Assembly: GCA_900169235.1 (NCBI GenBank)
Contig: FWCC01000124.1
Coordinates: 124,001 to 188,000, forward strand
Source of the DNA: Zarea fungicola
Lineage: Eukaryota > Ascomycota > Sordariomycetes > Hypocreales > Cordycipitaceae
Reading direction: 5' to 3'
Length of the DNA stretch: 64,000 bases
Shown: one piece after another, positions 23,901 through 35,372 of the stretch
Position numbering within the stretch: position 1 is the stretch's first letter
Layout: each line of letters begins with the position of its first letter
Made by a program: the position numbers and the translations under genes
Notes under the pieces: model-generated
What the model saw: the letters and a program-made list of their open reading frames with translations, nothing else
Databases searched by the model: none
Told to the model about the DNA's origin: nothing

Positions 23901-24399
23901 TTAATTGCAACCGCTGGTTGCGCCAAACCCGCCAGCCATGCAGCAAGCTTGCGTAACGTGTTAGATTCCAGGCTTGATACAAGATAAAACACAAAACTGG
24001 AAATAAACTTACTACCCCTGAACCAAATTTCACTGTAGTCAGAGAAGCATTTGTTGAATGGTGCAGATTTGTGATTTCCATCTCCGCACTGGTTACTGTG
24101 CACACAGGCCTGAGGATTTGGGTTGCCACCCTGACAGATGTCGTGCGTTGCAGAGTCTACATTGGATCCAAGTGGGATCATGCCTCGAGTACCGTATGGA
24201 CAGCCGGTGATGCCGTTATCGGAAACATATCGAGATCCGGAGTAATACTTGCATTGTGTGTCCCAGTAACTAAATCCGTTAGTTTAGATTTCATATTTGC
24301 AATTAGTTTAGAGAGAGGTGCTGCAAACCAATTGACTTTCCACTGAGATCCCAAAGCAGCACCAGGAAGCCCGAGAATGAATAAGCTGCCAACACGCAT
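23901..24399 (-). CDS. Small secreted cysteine-rich protein (ten Cys), three exons
   Basis: Exons 24399-24329, 24269-24013 and 23947-23901 join in frame to 124 residues. Introns are 59 and 65 bases, each with GT...AG ends and a CTAAC branch site; intron 2 has a perfect GTAAGT donor. The N-terminus (MRVGSLFILGLPGAALG) is a plausible short signal peptide. Cysteines fall at 24, 30, 47, 69, 79, 85, 98, 111, 112 and 123; an even number and all after the signal suggests five disulfides. Cys24 is made across intron 1, and the last three Cys lie in the small third exon. Internal motifs are GITGCPYGTRG and NPNPQACVHSNQCGDGN. I recognise no family. It lies alone in a gene-poor AT-rich island, as many candidate effectors or antimicrobial proteins do; that role is inference. 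Expression is unknown. Confidence 0.68.
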
Positions 24400-27300
24400 C
24401 TTGAAAGTCAAAATAGGAAAGGTCTTGAATACAAAGATGGAATAGCAAATTGGTCGCGTTCTTGGACAGATTTGCACTTGCAATGTTATTTCAAGCTGAG
24501 ATGTCCCGAGTTATATATTAAAATCAGTTCTACTGTCCTCATGGCTTAAGTCTAAGAACTTCCGAGTTCCACAGTAAGCAGAAAGACGTTTGGAAAATCT
24601 GCTGAAGTGGCTGATCAAGCCACAACGCTTTGAATACATTAATACAGACACCCCGTCGGTCAACACGTTGAGCGATAGCAGCCTGCCACAGATACTAGAA
24701 CGCACCTTCAATGGGACAGTTACTGTAATTCTTTCCCTAGGTTGTTTTAAGGTATAGATAGGAATTTCTGCTTGTCAATTAGAAGCGATTTCAACCATAG
24801 TACTGCCTGCATTAACAAGAGCTTTCCTCACAATTCCTGCATCGTGACGCCCAGAACATTCTGTTGAATCACAAGAGTACCGTATTTTCGGAAACACCGG
24901 GGCACAAACGGGTCCCATTACATTAGACGAATATCTATGTATATCTCAATTCCTACCCAATTACAGAGCTGTAGTCTTTGAAAGTTTCTCTGTTTTTCAT
25001 TAACTCTCTAATCAGCTGATTGCTGCTTTCCTATTCCCCCTCTGATTCAGTTACTGGATGTTTAGTTGAGTATGAGCTTCTACCTTACCAGGATGAAGCG
25101 TAAAGAGTTCCCGTGATAATGTTTCCGTTTCCTGTGTGATTTCTGCCGGAGGTTGCAAGGTCTCTAGCCAGGAATCCAACTTAGTAGGGACTAAATAAGC
25201 CACCGATAAGCCCCAAACTGTGAATATGAAGTATCTTTAATCAAAAAGCGAGCCTGAATGGCAAATATTGAAGGGGAATTCATGCTAAGAATTGAGCTCA
25301 TTGTTCGCGACCCCTCAAGCGTGGTTGTGAATGGAGGATCGTCCAATCTGTGCGGTAAACCAACTGGTAACTTAATAAGCGGCCATCCATAGAAAAATAG
25401 CTCCTTACTAGGCTGCTTAAAGGAAATTAGATGCCCTGCCCCGAGTCAGCTCTGCTGAGCCGTTATGAGGTGTAAGGGAAAGGGCGCTAGGTAACCACTC
25501 GACCACAGACCTAAAAAGATCAAGCAATAACCAGCCGTGGCGGCGTGTCCGGATATCCCTAGCATCCAATATATACCTTCTAGGTACCTGACACGAGGTT
25601 TTGATTCAGATTTCCGTTCCATTATAGCAAGGTAGGGATGATTGAGCGACTGTGTATGCTAAATTGAACGACACAGCTCCTGCTATTTACAATACAATGA
25701 CTCGATATATGAGATAAGTACTTCTTAACTCTCGAAGTAGTAACATTAACCACAGTTGTTGTCGCAAACGGCACCTAAACACCTGTAGCTCCGTCTCAAG
25801 GGCCTAGAAGATACAATGGATGATAGGAATGATCGTCTCATAGCTGATTGTTGCCTGCTCTTTCTGGGTCTGTGCTCCAGTGGATTCCATGCTGCCTTCG
25901 GCCGCATAGCCGGTCAACGGCGATGACCCACTGGCCGACCAACATACTCCACGTCATTTATCGGCCGCTTAACACCGACGATGAACTACTGTTTTTTTAT
26001 TCTTATATTTCTCATATTTGAGGCAGAATGGCTGAATTGTTAATGGCGGCTGGTCTGAAAATACTAGTGCATTAACCATCCAAGTACGGGCAAAGACTTC
26101 GAAAAGGAATTTTTACTCAGTCTCTTAGGAAACGTTCATCATCAAGAGGTCACCGAAGGCGTGCATGCATTGCTGGAGAGCTGGATATCCACTGAAAGAC
26201 TAAACCATACAAAGTCAATGTAGTCTAGATAGTGGGATTCATCGCAGCTCGACCCACTTGTGTTTCAATTTCTCCAATAGGTCGAGTCATGAACCCTACT
26301 CTAGGCCTGGTTTTACATATTACTTGGATGACGTTGCTGCTCTTCAGGCTGCGAGGTGTGCAGGCATGCTTAGCCAAAGAGGTTGCCTCACCCGCTTTAG
26401 GTACTCATTTTGAAAGCAGCCTCATTCGTGGGTAGAAGCGCACGGCTAGAAGACAAAGAGAGGTTACTGTGAAGCATCGCGTAACAAAAACGGTACTTTC
26501 ATCTTACTATACTCGAGAGATATTGCTTTTATGCTAACGGGGGTTGCGTTTTCGTAAATCCATGCAGAACAAAGTTACACGGCTGAGGTGATGAAACAAA
26601 GTACGAGTCATGGTAGAATTCAAGGCTATGTAAGTTGATAAACATGGATACAATTTATTGTGTCCAACAGATCAAAGTTCTCAACGCTGTGTGGACTACC
26701 GGAAACTACCAGATCGTGATACATGTCTGGAAAGTAAATTTTTCATCATCAAGCTTCGACTATGGTCTTACAAAATATAAATCAGGGGAGAAGTTGGACA
26801 TATCAATTAAGCGTCCAGTTACTAATGAAAGAGATTTTTTTTTTTTTTCGCAATGAGCTTAAAAAAAAAGGGGGAAATAGGAGAAAGTACGGATAGATTA
26901 GCTGTGAAAATAAGCATGGCTTCCCAAGAACAAGCCACAACCCGGACGGGCTGACGTCTCGACAGTTGATTGGGCTGCTATCAGTAGCTCTTCCTCCACT
27001 GCCCCAGAGTTCGCTCTAATGGATTGAGACCATTTTCCGGTATTAGTTAGCGGTATTTGTTTGACAAATACATATAAGACAAGTAGTATCTTGATAGAGA
27101 AAGTGAAGCCGGCGTAGCAAATGGTGTAAACAGTGAGTCATTGAATCCCTAAGTGTTGACCAAGCCAGAATAATTACAAAAAGAAACATAAGCTCATAAT
27201 ATATCGCCCTGGCTAAGTTTGACGTAGACGTCAAGACATCCAGGCAGACTGCGAGAATCACTACGTTGCTGACAGACGTGAGGAGTGTAACCATATAAAG

Positions 27301-27785
27301 AGTAGTATCTTCTTTCCTTCGTTTCCCTTTGCTTTTGCTATTAGCAACTAAGCACACAAATTGTTATCATGAAATAGTTTAAGAAATTTTTGCCTTTTGA
27401 TATGGGAACGTTTTCACTTCATTGCAGGTTGACGCTGAGCTTAGTAGTAGAGTCGCACTGGCCATTCATGTTGAACAAGCAAGAAAGAGTTTCAGACGCA
27501 AGAATGAAGGCTTTGAGAGACTAACTTGTAATGGATTAGATATGTAGGAAGAGAGCACCATTGCGCCACATGACTTTTCTAAAATGGGCTGGGATTGCAA
27601 CTGGCCGGCACTTGCTATGCTACCTCGAGGCTGCAGAGCATCCAACTCCCAACTCCTCATTCCCCACAGTAAGGCGTACATAATTCACAACTCAGGTCGC
27701 ACGAATTCATATCCAAATACGGAGTACTCTGTGGAGAATCTGAAAGCTATTGCTATCATAGCCAGGGCCACAAATTACAGTCCAA
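24400..27785. other. Gene-poor, TpA-rich stretch, probably RIP-degraded
   Basis: 3.4 kb with no intact gene seen. Fragments worth noting: a minus-strand hydrophobic frame at 27357-27043 (TLLTSVSNVVILAVCLDVL...), a minus-strand frame around 25960-25815 in a GC-richer patch, and a plus-strand frame at 26232-26435. A match to the RNA polymerase III box A consensus (TGGTCGAGTGG on the minus strand, 25505-25495) lies in another GC-richer patch but without a clean tRNA fold. Runs of T (26836-26850) and A (26861-26869) flank a stop codon. Confidence 0.4.
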
Positions 27786-28994
27786 ATGACTGCGTCAGCC
27801 AAGTCTAGCCTCCCAGAGGTGTCTCCGGCCACCATCACTACACTTCTCACAGCCCTCTCCCTCCCTCCGCCTCTCACTGTCGAACCACTACAAGTCACCG
27901 CTGCTTTCCACTCCATCTACCTTGTACACTTTGGTGCCAGCGTGGGCGTTAAAGATGTCGTTCTACATCCCACCGCCACTCCCGCGCACAACGTCGATGG
28001 CTCACTCACCCTTGTCCTGCGCGTGTCCGGCGCCGACATCCCACACGCAAAGACTGCCAACGAGGTAGCTGTGCTGCACTGGCTTGCCCACAACACCAAT
28101 ATCCCTGTCCCCGTTGTCGTCCGCCACGATGCGACGACGGATAATGCACTCGGTCGCGAGTTTACGCTGCTGGAGCGCATCCCAGGCCGCAGCGTCGACA
28201 AAATGTACGACAGCCTGACGGAAGCGGCCAAGGTGCGGCTCGTGAGGCAGCTGACAGATATACTGCTCGAGCTGAACAAGCACGAGTGGCACCACGTGGG
28301 CGGTCTCCAACTCGAGCAGGACACCGGGGACGTTATACCCGGCCCTGTGCTCGAGGACACGTTTTGGATGGTGCCGGATATTGAAAAGTACTGGGCAGGC
28401 ACTGCAGAATCTGTCACGTCTCTGAACCCCATGGGCCCTTTCAAGAGCCACGCCGACCTTGTTCGGGCGCTTCTCGCCGTCTACGTTCACGCCATTTCCG
28501 TTCACGAGTCCCTCGCGTGGCTCCGCAGTGATGTCGCGCCTCGTCTTGCGGCACTCCTCGCGGATAACGAGCACCTACCGGAGGCGCAACTCTGCGCCAC
28601 GCGGCTCATCCTCGCGCACAAGGACCTCCACTTCGCCAACGTCATGGCCACAGACGACGGTATAGTGACAGGCATCTTGGATTGGGAGTTTGCGGGGGTC
28701 GTGCCGGCCCTGCGCTGGGATCCAGTCCGGGCATTTTTGTGGAACGGAAAGCAGGGTGATGAATCTGGTGTGGAAAAGGAACGGCTGCGGAGTGTGTTTG
28801 AGGGGATTCTAAAAGAGCGTGGTGTAGACAACTGGTGGACGGCCCAGGATGCCTCAGAGGAGGTGGCGAATGTGTGGACGGTGTTAAGGTTTACACGGGC
28901 TCTTGTTGAAGTCTGCCCTCGAGGCCAAGGCGCAGAGCTGGTGGAGGGATGGCGGGATGCCGTGCTGGCTGCGTTGACGAAACTAGGTGTGTGA
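27786..28994 (+). CDS. Aminoglycoside phosphotransferase (APH)-like kinase family protein
   Basis: One exon, 402 residues. The APH fold is a small-molecule kinase related to choline kinases; fungal genomes have many copies with unknown substrates. Visible signatures are the N-lobe (LTLVLRVSG then NEVAVLHWLAHNTNIPVP), the hinge-like GREFTLLERIPG, the catalytic loop ILAHKDLHFANVM at about 275-287 (Asp as base, Asn for Mg) and the metal-binding Asp in GILDWEFAG at about 297. All key residues are present, so it should be active. Codon use is strongly GC-biased at third positions, unlike the AT-rich DNA upstream, so the gene marks the edge of the decayed island. Confidence 0.88.
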   Translation: MTASAKSSLPEVSPATITTLLTALSLPPPLTVEPLQVTAAFHSIYLVHFGASVGVKDVVLHPTATPAHNVDGSLTLVLRVSGADIPHAKTANEVAVLHWLAHNTNIPVPVVVRHDATTDNALGREFTLLERIPGRSVDKMYDSLTEAAKVRLVRQLTDILLELNKHEWHHVGGLQLEQDTGDVIPGPVLEDTFWMVPDIEKYWAGTAESVTSLNPMGPFKSHADLVRALLAVYVHAISVHESLAWLRSDVAPRLAALLADNEHLPEAQLCATRLILAHKDLHFANVMATDDGIVTGILDWEFAGVVPALRWDPVRAFLWNGKQGDESGVEKERLRSVFEGILKERGVDNWWTAQDASEEVANVWTVLRFTRALVEVCPRGQGAELVEGWRDAVLAALTKLGV

Positions 28995-29343
28995 TCTTTG
29001 ATTCATAAGACAATAGACTTGGTGGTGAAATATCGGAACATTATTGGAGGTCTAGATTTAGACCATGACATACCGAGAGAGCCATAAGTACGTACGGTAT
29101 TCGCATTTCACATTGACGAGCAAAATATGTTGGGGTTGGCAACTGCCATATTGTATTACTCAACATGACCTCTGGGTATCCTTTGCCCTTCCTCAAAAAA
29201 AAATCGGAAAAAAACGCCACCCCGCTGTTGAAACGCGGAGCAGGTAAAAGAAGGTATCTATGCTGAAATATATCTATTGGTGCCCTCACAAGGAGTGGCG
29301 GGGTATTGTATTTGTTGAATATCTGCTACTCTTCGAGGTGACT
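28995..29343. other. Shared 3' region of convergent genes
   Basis: 349 bases between two stop codons; A-rich near 29190-29215. No gene seen. Confidence 0.4.
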
Positions 29344-31185
29344 CTACAGAGCCAGTGGACCGATTTTGTCACCAAAGAGCTCATCGAACCATGGCGTCTT
29401 CCCTTTTTGGCAGATACCATCCCAGGTAATCGGCGGGAACTTGGCGCTCTCGCCACCTTTCGCCGGCTCGAATACTGTGACAACCTTGTCGTGCTTCTCG
29501 GATGCAGGGGGCATATAGACAACGTCTTGGCCATCCGAAGATATTGACGACATGCGGGTGATAGGGCGCACACTGGAGCCAGACTGGGGAAGGATGAGAT
29601 GGGAGGATACGAGCTTGCGCAGCTGGGGATGGAACCACATTTGCTCCCACCAGTTCTCAATGCGCCAAGACTTGAGGTTGTTGACGTAGGCGTTGTGATG
29701 GATACCCACAGGGGTAGTGCCAAAGTAAAAGTCTGTGTATAGCGGCACATCTCCCCAAGCAATGTCCTCAAGCGGATCACGGTAGTTGGTCGTTTCACGG
29801 GTATCGCTGGTGCTGTGTTTAGAAGCGAGTTCTGAAGGAACGCCGGTGACACGGATGCTATCGACGACGCCAGCCTTTTCTGACTCATGTTCGACTTGTT
29901 TGTGGTCGTTGAGCTTGACAAAGTAACCGTCTTCCTCAGCAGAGCAGGTTGGCGGGATAGTGCTGAAGCTGTAGTCGAGGCCTATGCCGAATTCAAAGTT
30001 CTTTCCTTGCATGGCCGCGCGGGCAACGGGGCGGACATCCTTGGGCAAGCCAGATAGCTTGCTCTCAGAGCTGCTGCCATCCCATGTCGAGCCAAGACTG
30101 CGTATCCATTCGCGCCAGAGTTCCTGGTCACCAATAACTTCACCCAAGAGAGCCTGATCACTCCAAAGCTGTCGCCCTGTGCGTTCGGCCTCTCGAATCT
30201 TTTCCTTGCTGCGTTGGAGGGCTGCCCTGAGCGAGCCCATTGTGCCCATTATCATGCCACTGTTTACACAACGAGGGCGGATTTTCTTATATTTTCGCGC
30301 AGGGTCGAATATTGAGCCCGATAATTTATCGGTACCGGGACCGTACATATATTTGGGCATTGGTGATTGCGGCCAGTGATCGTAGTGTGGATTTGACCCG
30401 GACTCGGGGCCAGGGTGGCAGTCCTTTGCTGTTGTGACGACAATGGATTGTTTGGGTGGTTGTATGGGGAAGTTTTTATCTTCGCCAAAAATTGCTTCCC
30501 ATTCTTCACGAATGCGGTGATTGGCTTCTTTATTGAGTTTGTGATAGCGCTGGATCAGTACTGAAGGGGGGAGCTGGAACCAGATGTCGTACGAGTCGAC
30601 AAGGACGGCCAGGTCATCGTCGTGCGCAATATCTTCGGGGTCGTTGAGGAGAGCCTCAATGGCAGCATGTAAGCTCTCGAGCTTAGCAATGTGACTGCCG
30701 GCGAGATGCCATTCAGGGCGGTTGAACTCGCCTTTCCAGTTGAGTAGGATAGGGAGGGGGTAGCCGAGGGCGACGGAGGACATGACGGACTTGCAGAGAC
30801 TGAGGTGGGGGGAGTCGGCAGGCATGAAGACGCGGAATCGACGAGTTCCACCGACATTTTTTGATTCTTGCGGAAGAGAGAGGTTTTGGAGCTGGGCGTT
30901 GGTGACTGTACCGTTCCAGGAGGGACGGCCAACGGCGCGAGCAAAGTGGGAGCTCTTGGTGGCCTGGGTTTCAACGCGTCAGTAACAGCACACAGCAATG
31001 AAATTGAGTCGAATAGTGAGACTGACCATGAAGCCAGTCGCCATGATGGTCACAGCGACAACCAAGACAGAGAATCGCTTGACATTGCGAAAACGCTTTT
31101 TTTGCTTTCGCGTATGTGGTGTAAGAGCAGGCTCGTCGATCGGTAGGCTGAGGCGGCCACGACCACGACGAAAGTGTTTGAACAT
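29344..31185 (-). CDS. Type II membrane protein with PLOD-like glycosyltransferase domain
   Basis: Two exons (31185-31027, 30963-29344), 63-base intron, 592 residues. A basic cytosolic tail (RRGRGRLSL, TRKQKKRFRNVKRF) is followed by one membrane anchor at about 39-55 (FSVLVVAVTIMATGFM), the layout of Golgi glycosyltransferases. The lumenal part has FMPADSPHLSLCKSVMSSVA, GYPLPILLNWKGEF, LAVLVDSYDIWFQLPP (about 170-185; the DSYD would bind metal and sugar nucleotide), and later RPRCVNSGMIMGTMGSLRAA and WSDQALLGEVIG. This order (acceptor-side entry, D-x-x-D, NSG, D-Q) matches glycosyltransferases related to the procollagen lysine PLOD/GLT25D domain. The substrate is not known. The C-terminal half has YTDFYFGTTPVGIHHNA and many Trp residues. 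I am fairly sure of the fold, not of the reaction. Confidence 0.78.
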
Positions 31186-34023
31186 GGCTGCTGTACGCCG
31201 AGTACACGGCAATTTGCGGGAAATTGAAACACTGCGTTGGCCAGTCAAGTACGGATTTAGAACAAGGATACGCAAGGAAGAACAGTGAGTGAAGAGTGAG
31301 AGAAGTAAATGACCCTGTGTTTAAGAGTTGCGCAAGCCACGGGAAGGACCAGTAGAGTAGTACTTATTGGGATTGGGCATATGGGAGAGGTATGGGTTGG
31401 GAGAGTGGGGGGGCATTTGACACGCAATGGCTTTGGCGTGGGAATGTACTTGTACAATTAGTTAGTTACCAGATTACAGGGGACTAAATTTCGGGGCTAT
31501 CAGGACCAAGATTGATTGCACGACGCAGGGCTTACACGGGAGCTGCTGCTTGCTTGCCATTGATTGATTTAGATTGGGGACAGGACAGAAGCGGGGTGGG
31601 AGGACGGCTTGACAGGGCAGAGTACCTTCTGTACGGTAGTATGTACTGATACCAGTAACTAGCGCTGGGCCGCCAGGAGTAATTGTGCAGTCTGCGTTAC
31701 ACTACTCAGTCAAGCTTGCGCCAGCTGTCAAGCCAGCTTGCTAGCCCATTTAAAATTTGGCTAGGCTGAGAGTTTTCAAGGGAGAAACTAGCATCAATTA
31801 GTACTACGGTGCTCGCGTGTCTTGGAGGCCCATGTGTGGTGCGTCATTTTGCGGTGCCAGCCAATGGATTGGGGACGTGGGTTGATTGAGCCGCATAAAG
31901 ACACAGGCTACTTGCTGCAATGCTACCTAACTAACTAGTTAGCAAATTAGTGGCTTGCACTCACAACACGGAGTATTGTACGGCGAAATCGCCCGGTAGT
32001 GGTGGCGCTGCCTGTGGTGGTTGCGCCAATACACCCCCTTGCAGACGCGTTTCTTTTTACCTGTCGTGCGACAAACAGCGTAATGTGCATCCACTAAGTA
32101 TCTATTCCCGGCGATGCTCACAATCTCCAATGGCTGTCGAATCGTATCCGGGATGCCCCATAGAAAACAAAGGAAATAATGAAAAAGAGAGAAAAAGAAA
32201 AGAAAATTACGCGCATGACGAAAGCGAGTTGTTGATTCGGTTATCCGTGGCCTTTACGGAGTACACCAACAACGGTGACAAGGGGACCGACCCTCTTGCC
32301 GCCCCTGCAATCGAGGTACCTGGTCTTTTGGTGTTGGTGCCGTTGCGTTTTGTTGTACATACCCCGGCCCAGCGGGTTACCCTTTGCAGCAGATAGCGGG
32401 CTAGCCTGGCCAGTTTGTTGAGAATCACATGCAAAACTTTTGGCTGCGCGTTTTGATTTCTAGTGCCCCAAGGAATTTTTCGAAGCAAGAGCTTATTTAC
32501 TTAAAATTAAGTAAACCAGAAGCGGCCAGGAGCAGCTCTGGAAAATCTGGACGAAAAGTCACCTTGAGCAAAAACATGCAAGGACAATGCCCGGGAATAT
32601 CGCAATCGCTGATTCATGCACGTGCGACCCTCCATGGTGCAGGGTCGCACACCACCACCCACGATTATCACCACGGGGGCGCATCTAGCGCTTGGCAGTG
32701 CCTGGAAATCCATGGTTAGGCCTCCCAGAGTGTCGACACGTGCCTGAGAGCAACAGCCTCAGAGGCTCCGCTGTCGAGGACGGCCAAAGTGGGTACGGTA
32801 CTACATGTCGTCTGGGGCTGGCAGAGGCTGTGGTGTGGGTAATAGGCACTAATAATCAGTACTGGTAACTGACCACAAACTGGACAAGGGTCGTTGGTTG
32901 TTGGAGAGCGCACAGAAGCGACGGCTGTTGTTCATCCAGCTTCCTCGACAAAGCTGTGTCCGCCGTCCGGAACTGCCGTGGGGCCGGGAACTACCTAATA
33001 ATAATGGGGTACTGATTCCAGCACTTGGGACTAATCGGTTTATTACTACTCCGTAGTTATGGCGTGCGTGCAAACCGTTGCCGGCTGCTGCTGGCTTCGA
33101 TTGTCACTTGTTCTGATGATCTCGTCTGGCCATTCCTGCACAACTTCGAAACCAATAAAATAGCTGAGAGTGATAGACTGAAGAAATGGTCTTCTGGCAA
33201 ATCAATTTTTGGGGGGCGGGGGATTTGTCGAATTGCAGGCAGTTTCGGGCCGCTTCTTACCCTGAGCTGTCAGCGAGTCGTGTAAGTCGTCGTATGCATC
33301 TGGCACGTAATAAGCATCGACTTTTCGACCGCTGTAAACGATTTAGTGTCACGCGAGCAAAAGCTAACCTGCGGCTCATCTAGTTACTTGCAAACTTGCG
33401 TCTCGTGCATGACTCTGTTCCATAACGCCTTTTTTGGCCAATTGCCTATTGAGAAGTAGTGAGCTACTGAACTTGATAACCTAGCTGAGAAACCTATCCA
33501 ACGCACGTCTCTGTCACAGCTGGTCTCTATCTCCCGCCTAGAAATCGGCCGTACCAGTACATGCCAGGCCAGCTGAAGACACTGTGCCTGCAAAGCACCC
33601 CAGCGCAGCGCCTAGCATTCCCCTCCACGGCCCACCTGGCCGCTCCACCACCCACACAGATTTCCTGCCCCCGTGGGCCCGTCGCAGGTCAACCCAATTG
33701 CAATACTCATCAACCAAGACACATGGGAGCCAGGCTCCGGGCCCATATCGACTGCCACATCCTCCTCCGCCTTTCTTTTTCCTATCCGGCCCTTTGCTCT
33801 GATTTTGGACATCACTTTCCTTTTTTATGTAACATACTGATCACTTCCCTTTTCTCGTGTGTCCGCCCCGGATTGGCATTGCAAGCCTCTCTTGCTCCTT
33901 CCTGTCTGCTGCCAGTAGTAGTGGCCGTCCCAGTGCGCACTGGTTCTGTGCTCTCACGGCCTCCAGCACAAAGCACCCAAGCCCATCTCTGCTCCAATTT
34001 ACAAACATCATTCAATTGGCATC
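31186..34023. promoter_or_regulatory. Divergent promoter region between the glycosyltransferase-like and CLN3-like genes
   Basis: 2.8 kb without a supported gene. A palindromic ctaactagttag lies near 31930-31941. The part 33560-34020 is CT-rich and is probably the leader of the plus-strand gene; the frame is open there too, but composition does not look like protein. Several open frames at 31950-32720 lack coherent composition. Confidence 0.4.
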
Positions 34024-35372
34024 ATGTTTGGATCTCAAAGCCAGGAAAGGCGCCAAGCCATGAGAGCTCTGCGGAGTCAGAGTATCAAAATCATTACCGG
34101 CTTCACTATTCTGGGTGCGTCAGTCCCGCACGCGACAGTTCAACCCAGTCGCATCCCTCCCAAGCCGCCAAGCATAGTTGTTCTAACCACTCCATCATAG
34201 GCTTCGCCAATGTCATCCTCTCCAGTATAATATTCGCCTCCAGTTATCTCATCATTCCCTACTCCCGGCCGGTCGTCATTCTCATCCAGGTCCTCCCTGC
34301 CCTCGTCACGAAGCTCCTCGCCCCTCATATACTCTACTACATTCCCTGGAAGCTCCGCCCCGTCATCCAGACAACCTGCTGGTCGCTCGCTGCCTTTCTT
34401 GCCTCCATTACGCCGCCCAACGTCCCTGCTGTCTACCGGATCCTGATTGTCATGCTCGCCTCGGCCACTGCCGCCGCTACCGAGGTCTCATGCCTGGGCT
34501 ACCTGCGGCACTTTGGTCGTGCCGGCCTCGCTGGATGGGGCATCGGAACAGGTGTCGCCTCGCTCATCTGGGCTGTTACACCCTACATCATGAGTGTCAG
34601 CATGCGCGTCATGCTCAGGAGTGCCGTCGACTACCTACACTACTTTATTGGCGCGACACTCGTTGCAAATTACGTTATCGTGCGCCGGCCACCAGTCTTT
34701 ACCACGACGACAATCGACACCATAAAGTATGACGCCAGAGCGACTGAAGAAGATGGCGCTTTCGTGGTCCAGGAACCGCACATCGAGCCCAAAACCTGGA
34801 CAAGCCGACTCGAGCACAACTTGCGCCTGCTTGACCCCATCGCCAAGCCGTACATTCGTTCGCTCTACTTTGCCTTTACAATGCAAGCTTTGGTCGCCCC
34901 TGGTGTTGCGCGCGCGTATGGCCAATCTGGCGTTTTTGGCAGCTTTGAGACTTTCTATGCCATGTACAACCTCGCCTTTCAAGCTGGCAACCTGCTTTCG
35001 CGCTCTACAATTCTCCTTATCCGCTTCCGCCGCCTTGGCCTACTCACTTCTCTCCTTGCCGTCTTAGTTGCCATAATGCTGTCCAACGGGGTAGCTATGG
35101 CCGTATCCTCACCGTTCCTTGTGCTGCCTGTCCTTTTCTTCACTGGCCTTGTGGGTGGTGCACTGTACGCCAACATTTTTGCGTCCGCGCTCGAACAAAT
35201 GGCCGCGGATACACCCGCAGATGCCGAGTTTGGCCTTGGTGCCATCAGCGCCGGTGAGACGGCTGGCACTCTATCTGGTTCCCTGCTCGCCGCGCTGGTG
35301 GAACAGAGTCTTTGTAGTGTAGACGGAGGCAACGGCGCGCGATGGTGTTATACCACGGCGGCCTCGACATAG
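34024..35372 (+). CDS. CLN3/battenin (Btn1)-like vacuolar membrane protein
   Basis: Two exons (34024-34114, 34201-35372), 86-base intron, 420 residues. Battenin proteins are multipass vacuolar or lysosomal membrane proteins that affect vacuolar pH and basic amino acid transport. About ten hydrophobic segments are visible, starting ITGFTILGFANVILSSII. Family-like stretches are LIQVLPALVTKLLAPHILYY with IPWKLRP after it, EVSCLGYLRHFGRAGLAGWG then IGTGVASLIW (compare SFLGL...GSGTGGAGL in the family), and GGALYANIFASALEQ near the end. It is diverged: the second half of the first helix and the loop at about 225-260 differ from usual members. The start at 34024 (MFGSQSQERRQAM) was chosen because the intron joins GFTILG to FANVIL; longer upstream frames are probably leader. 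An MFS-like protein is the alternative. Confidence 0.72.

Noticed and set aside
31950..32396. 148-codon plus-strand frame in the divergent promoter
   Set aside because: No start context, no splice structure, composition random.
33561..34023. Upstream extension of the CLN3-like frame
   Set aside because: The stretch is CT-rich leader; protein composition is poor, and the ATG at 34024 plus the intron at 34115 gives the family-like start.
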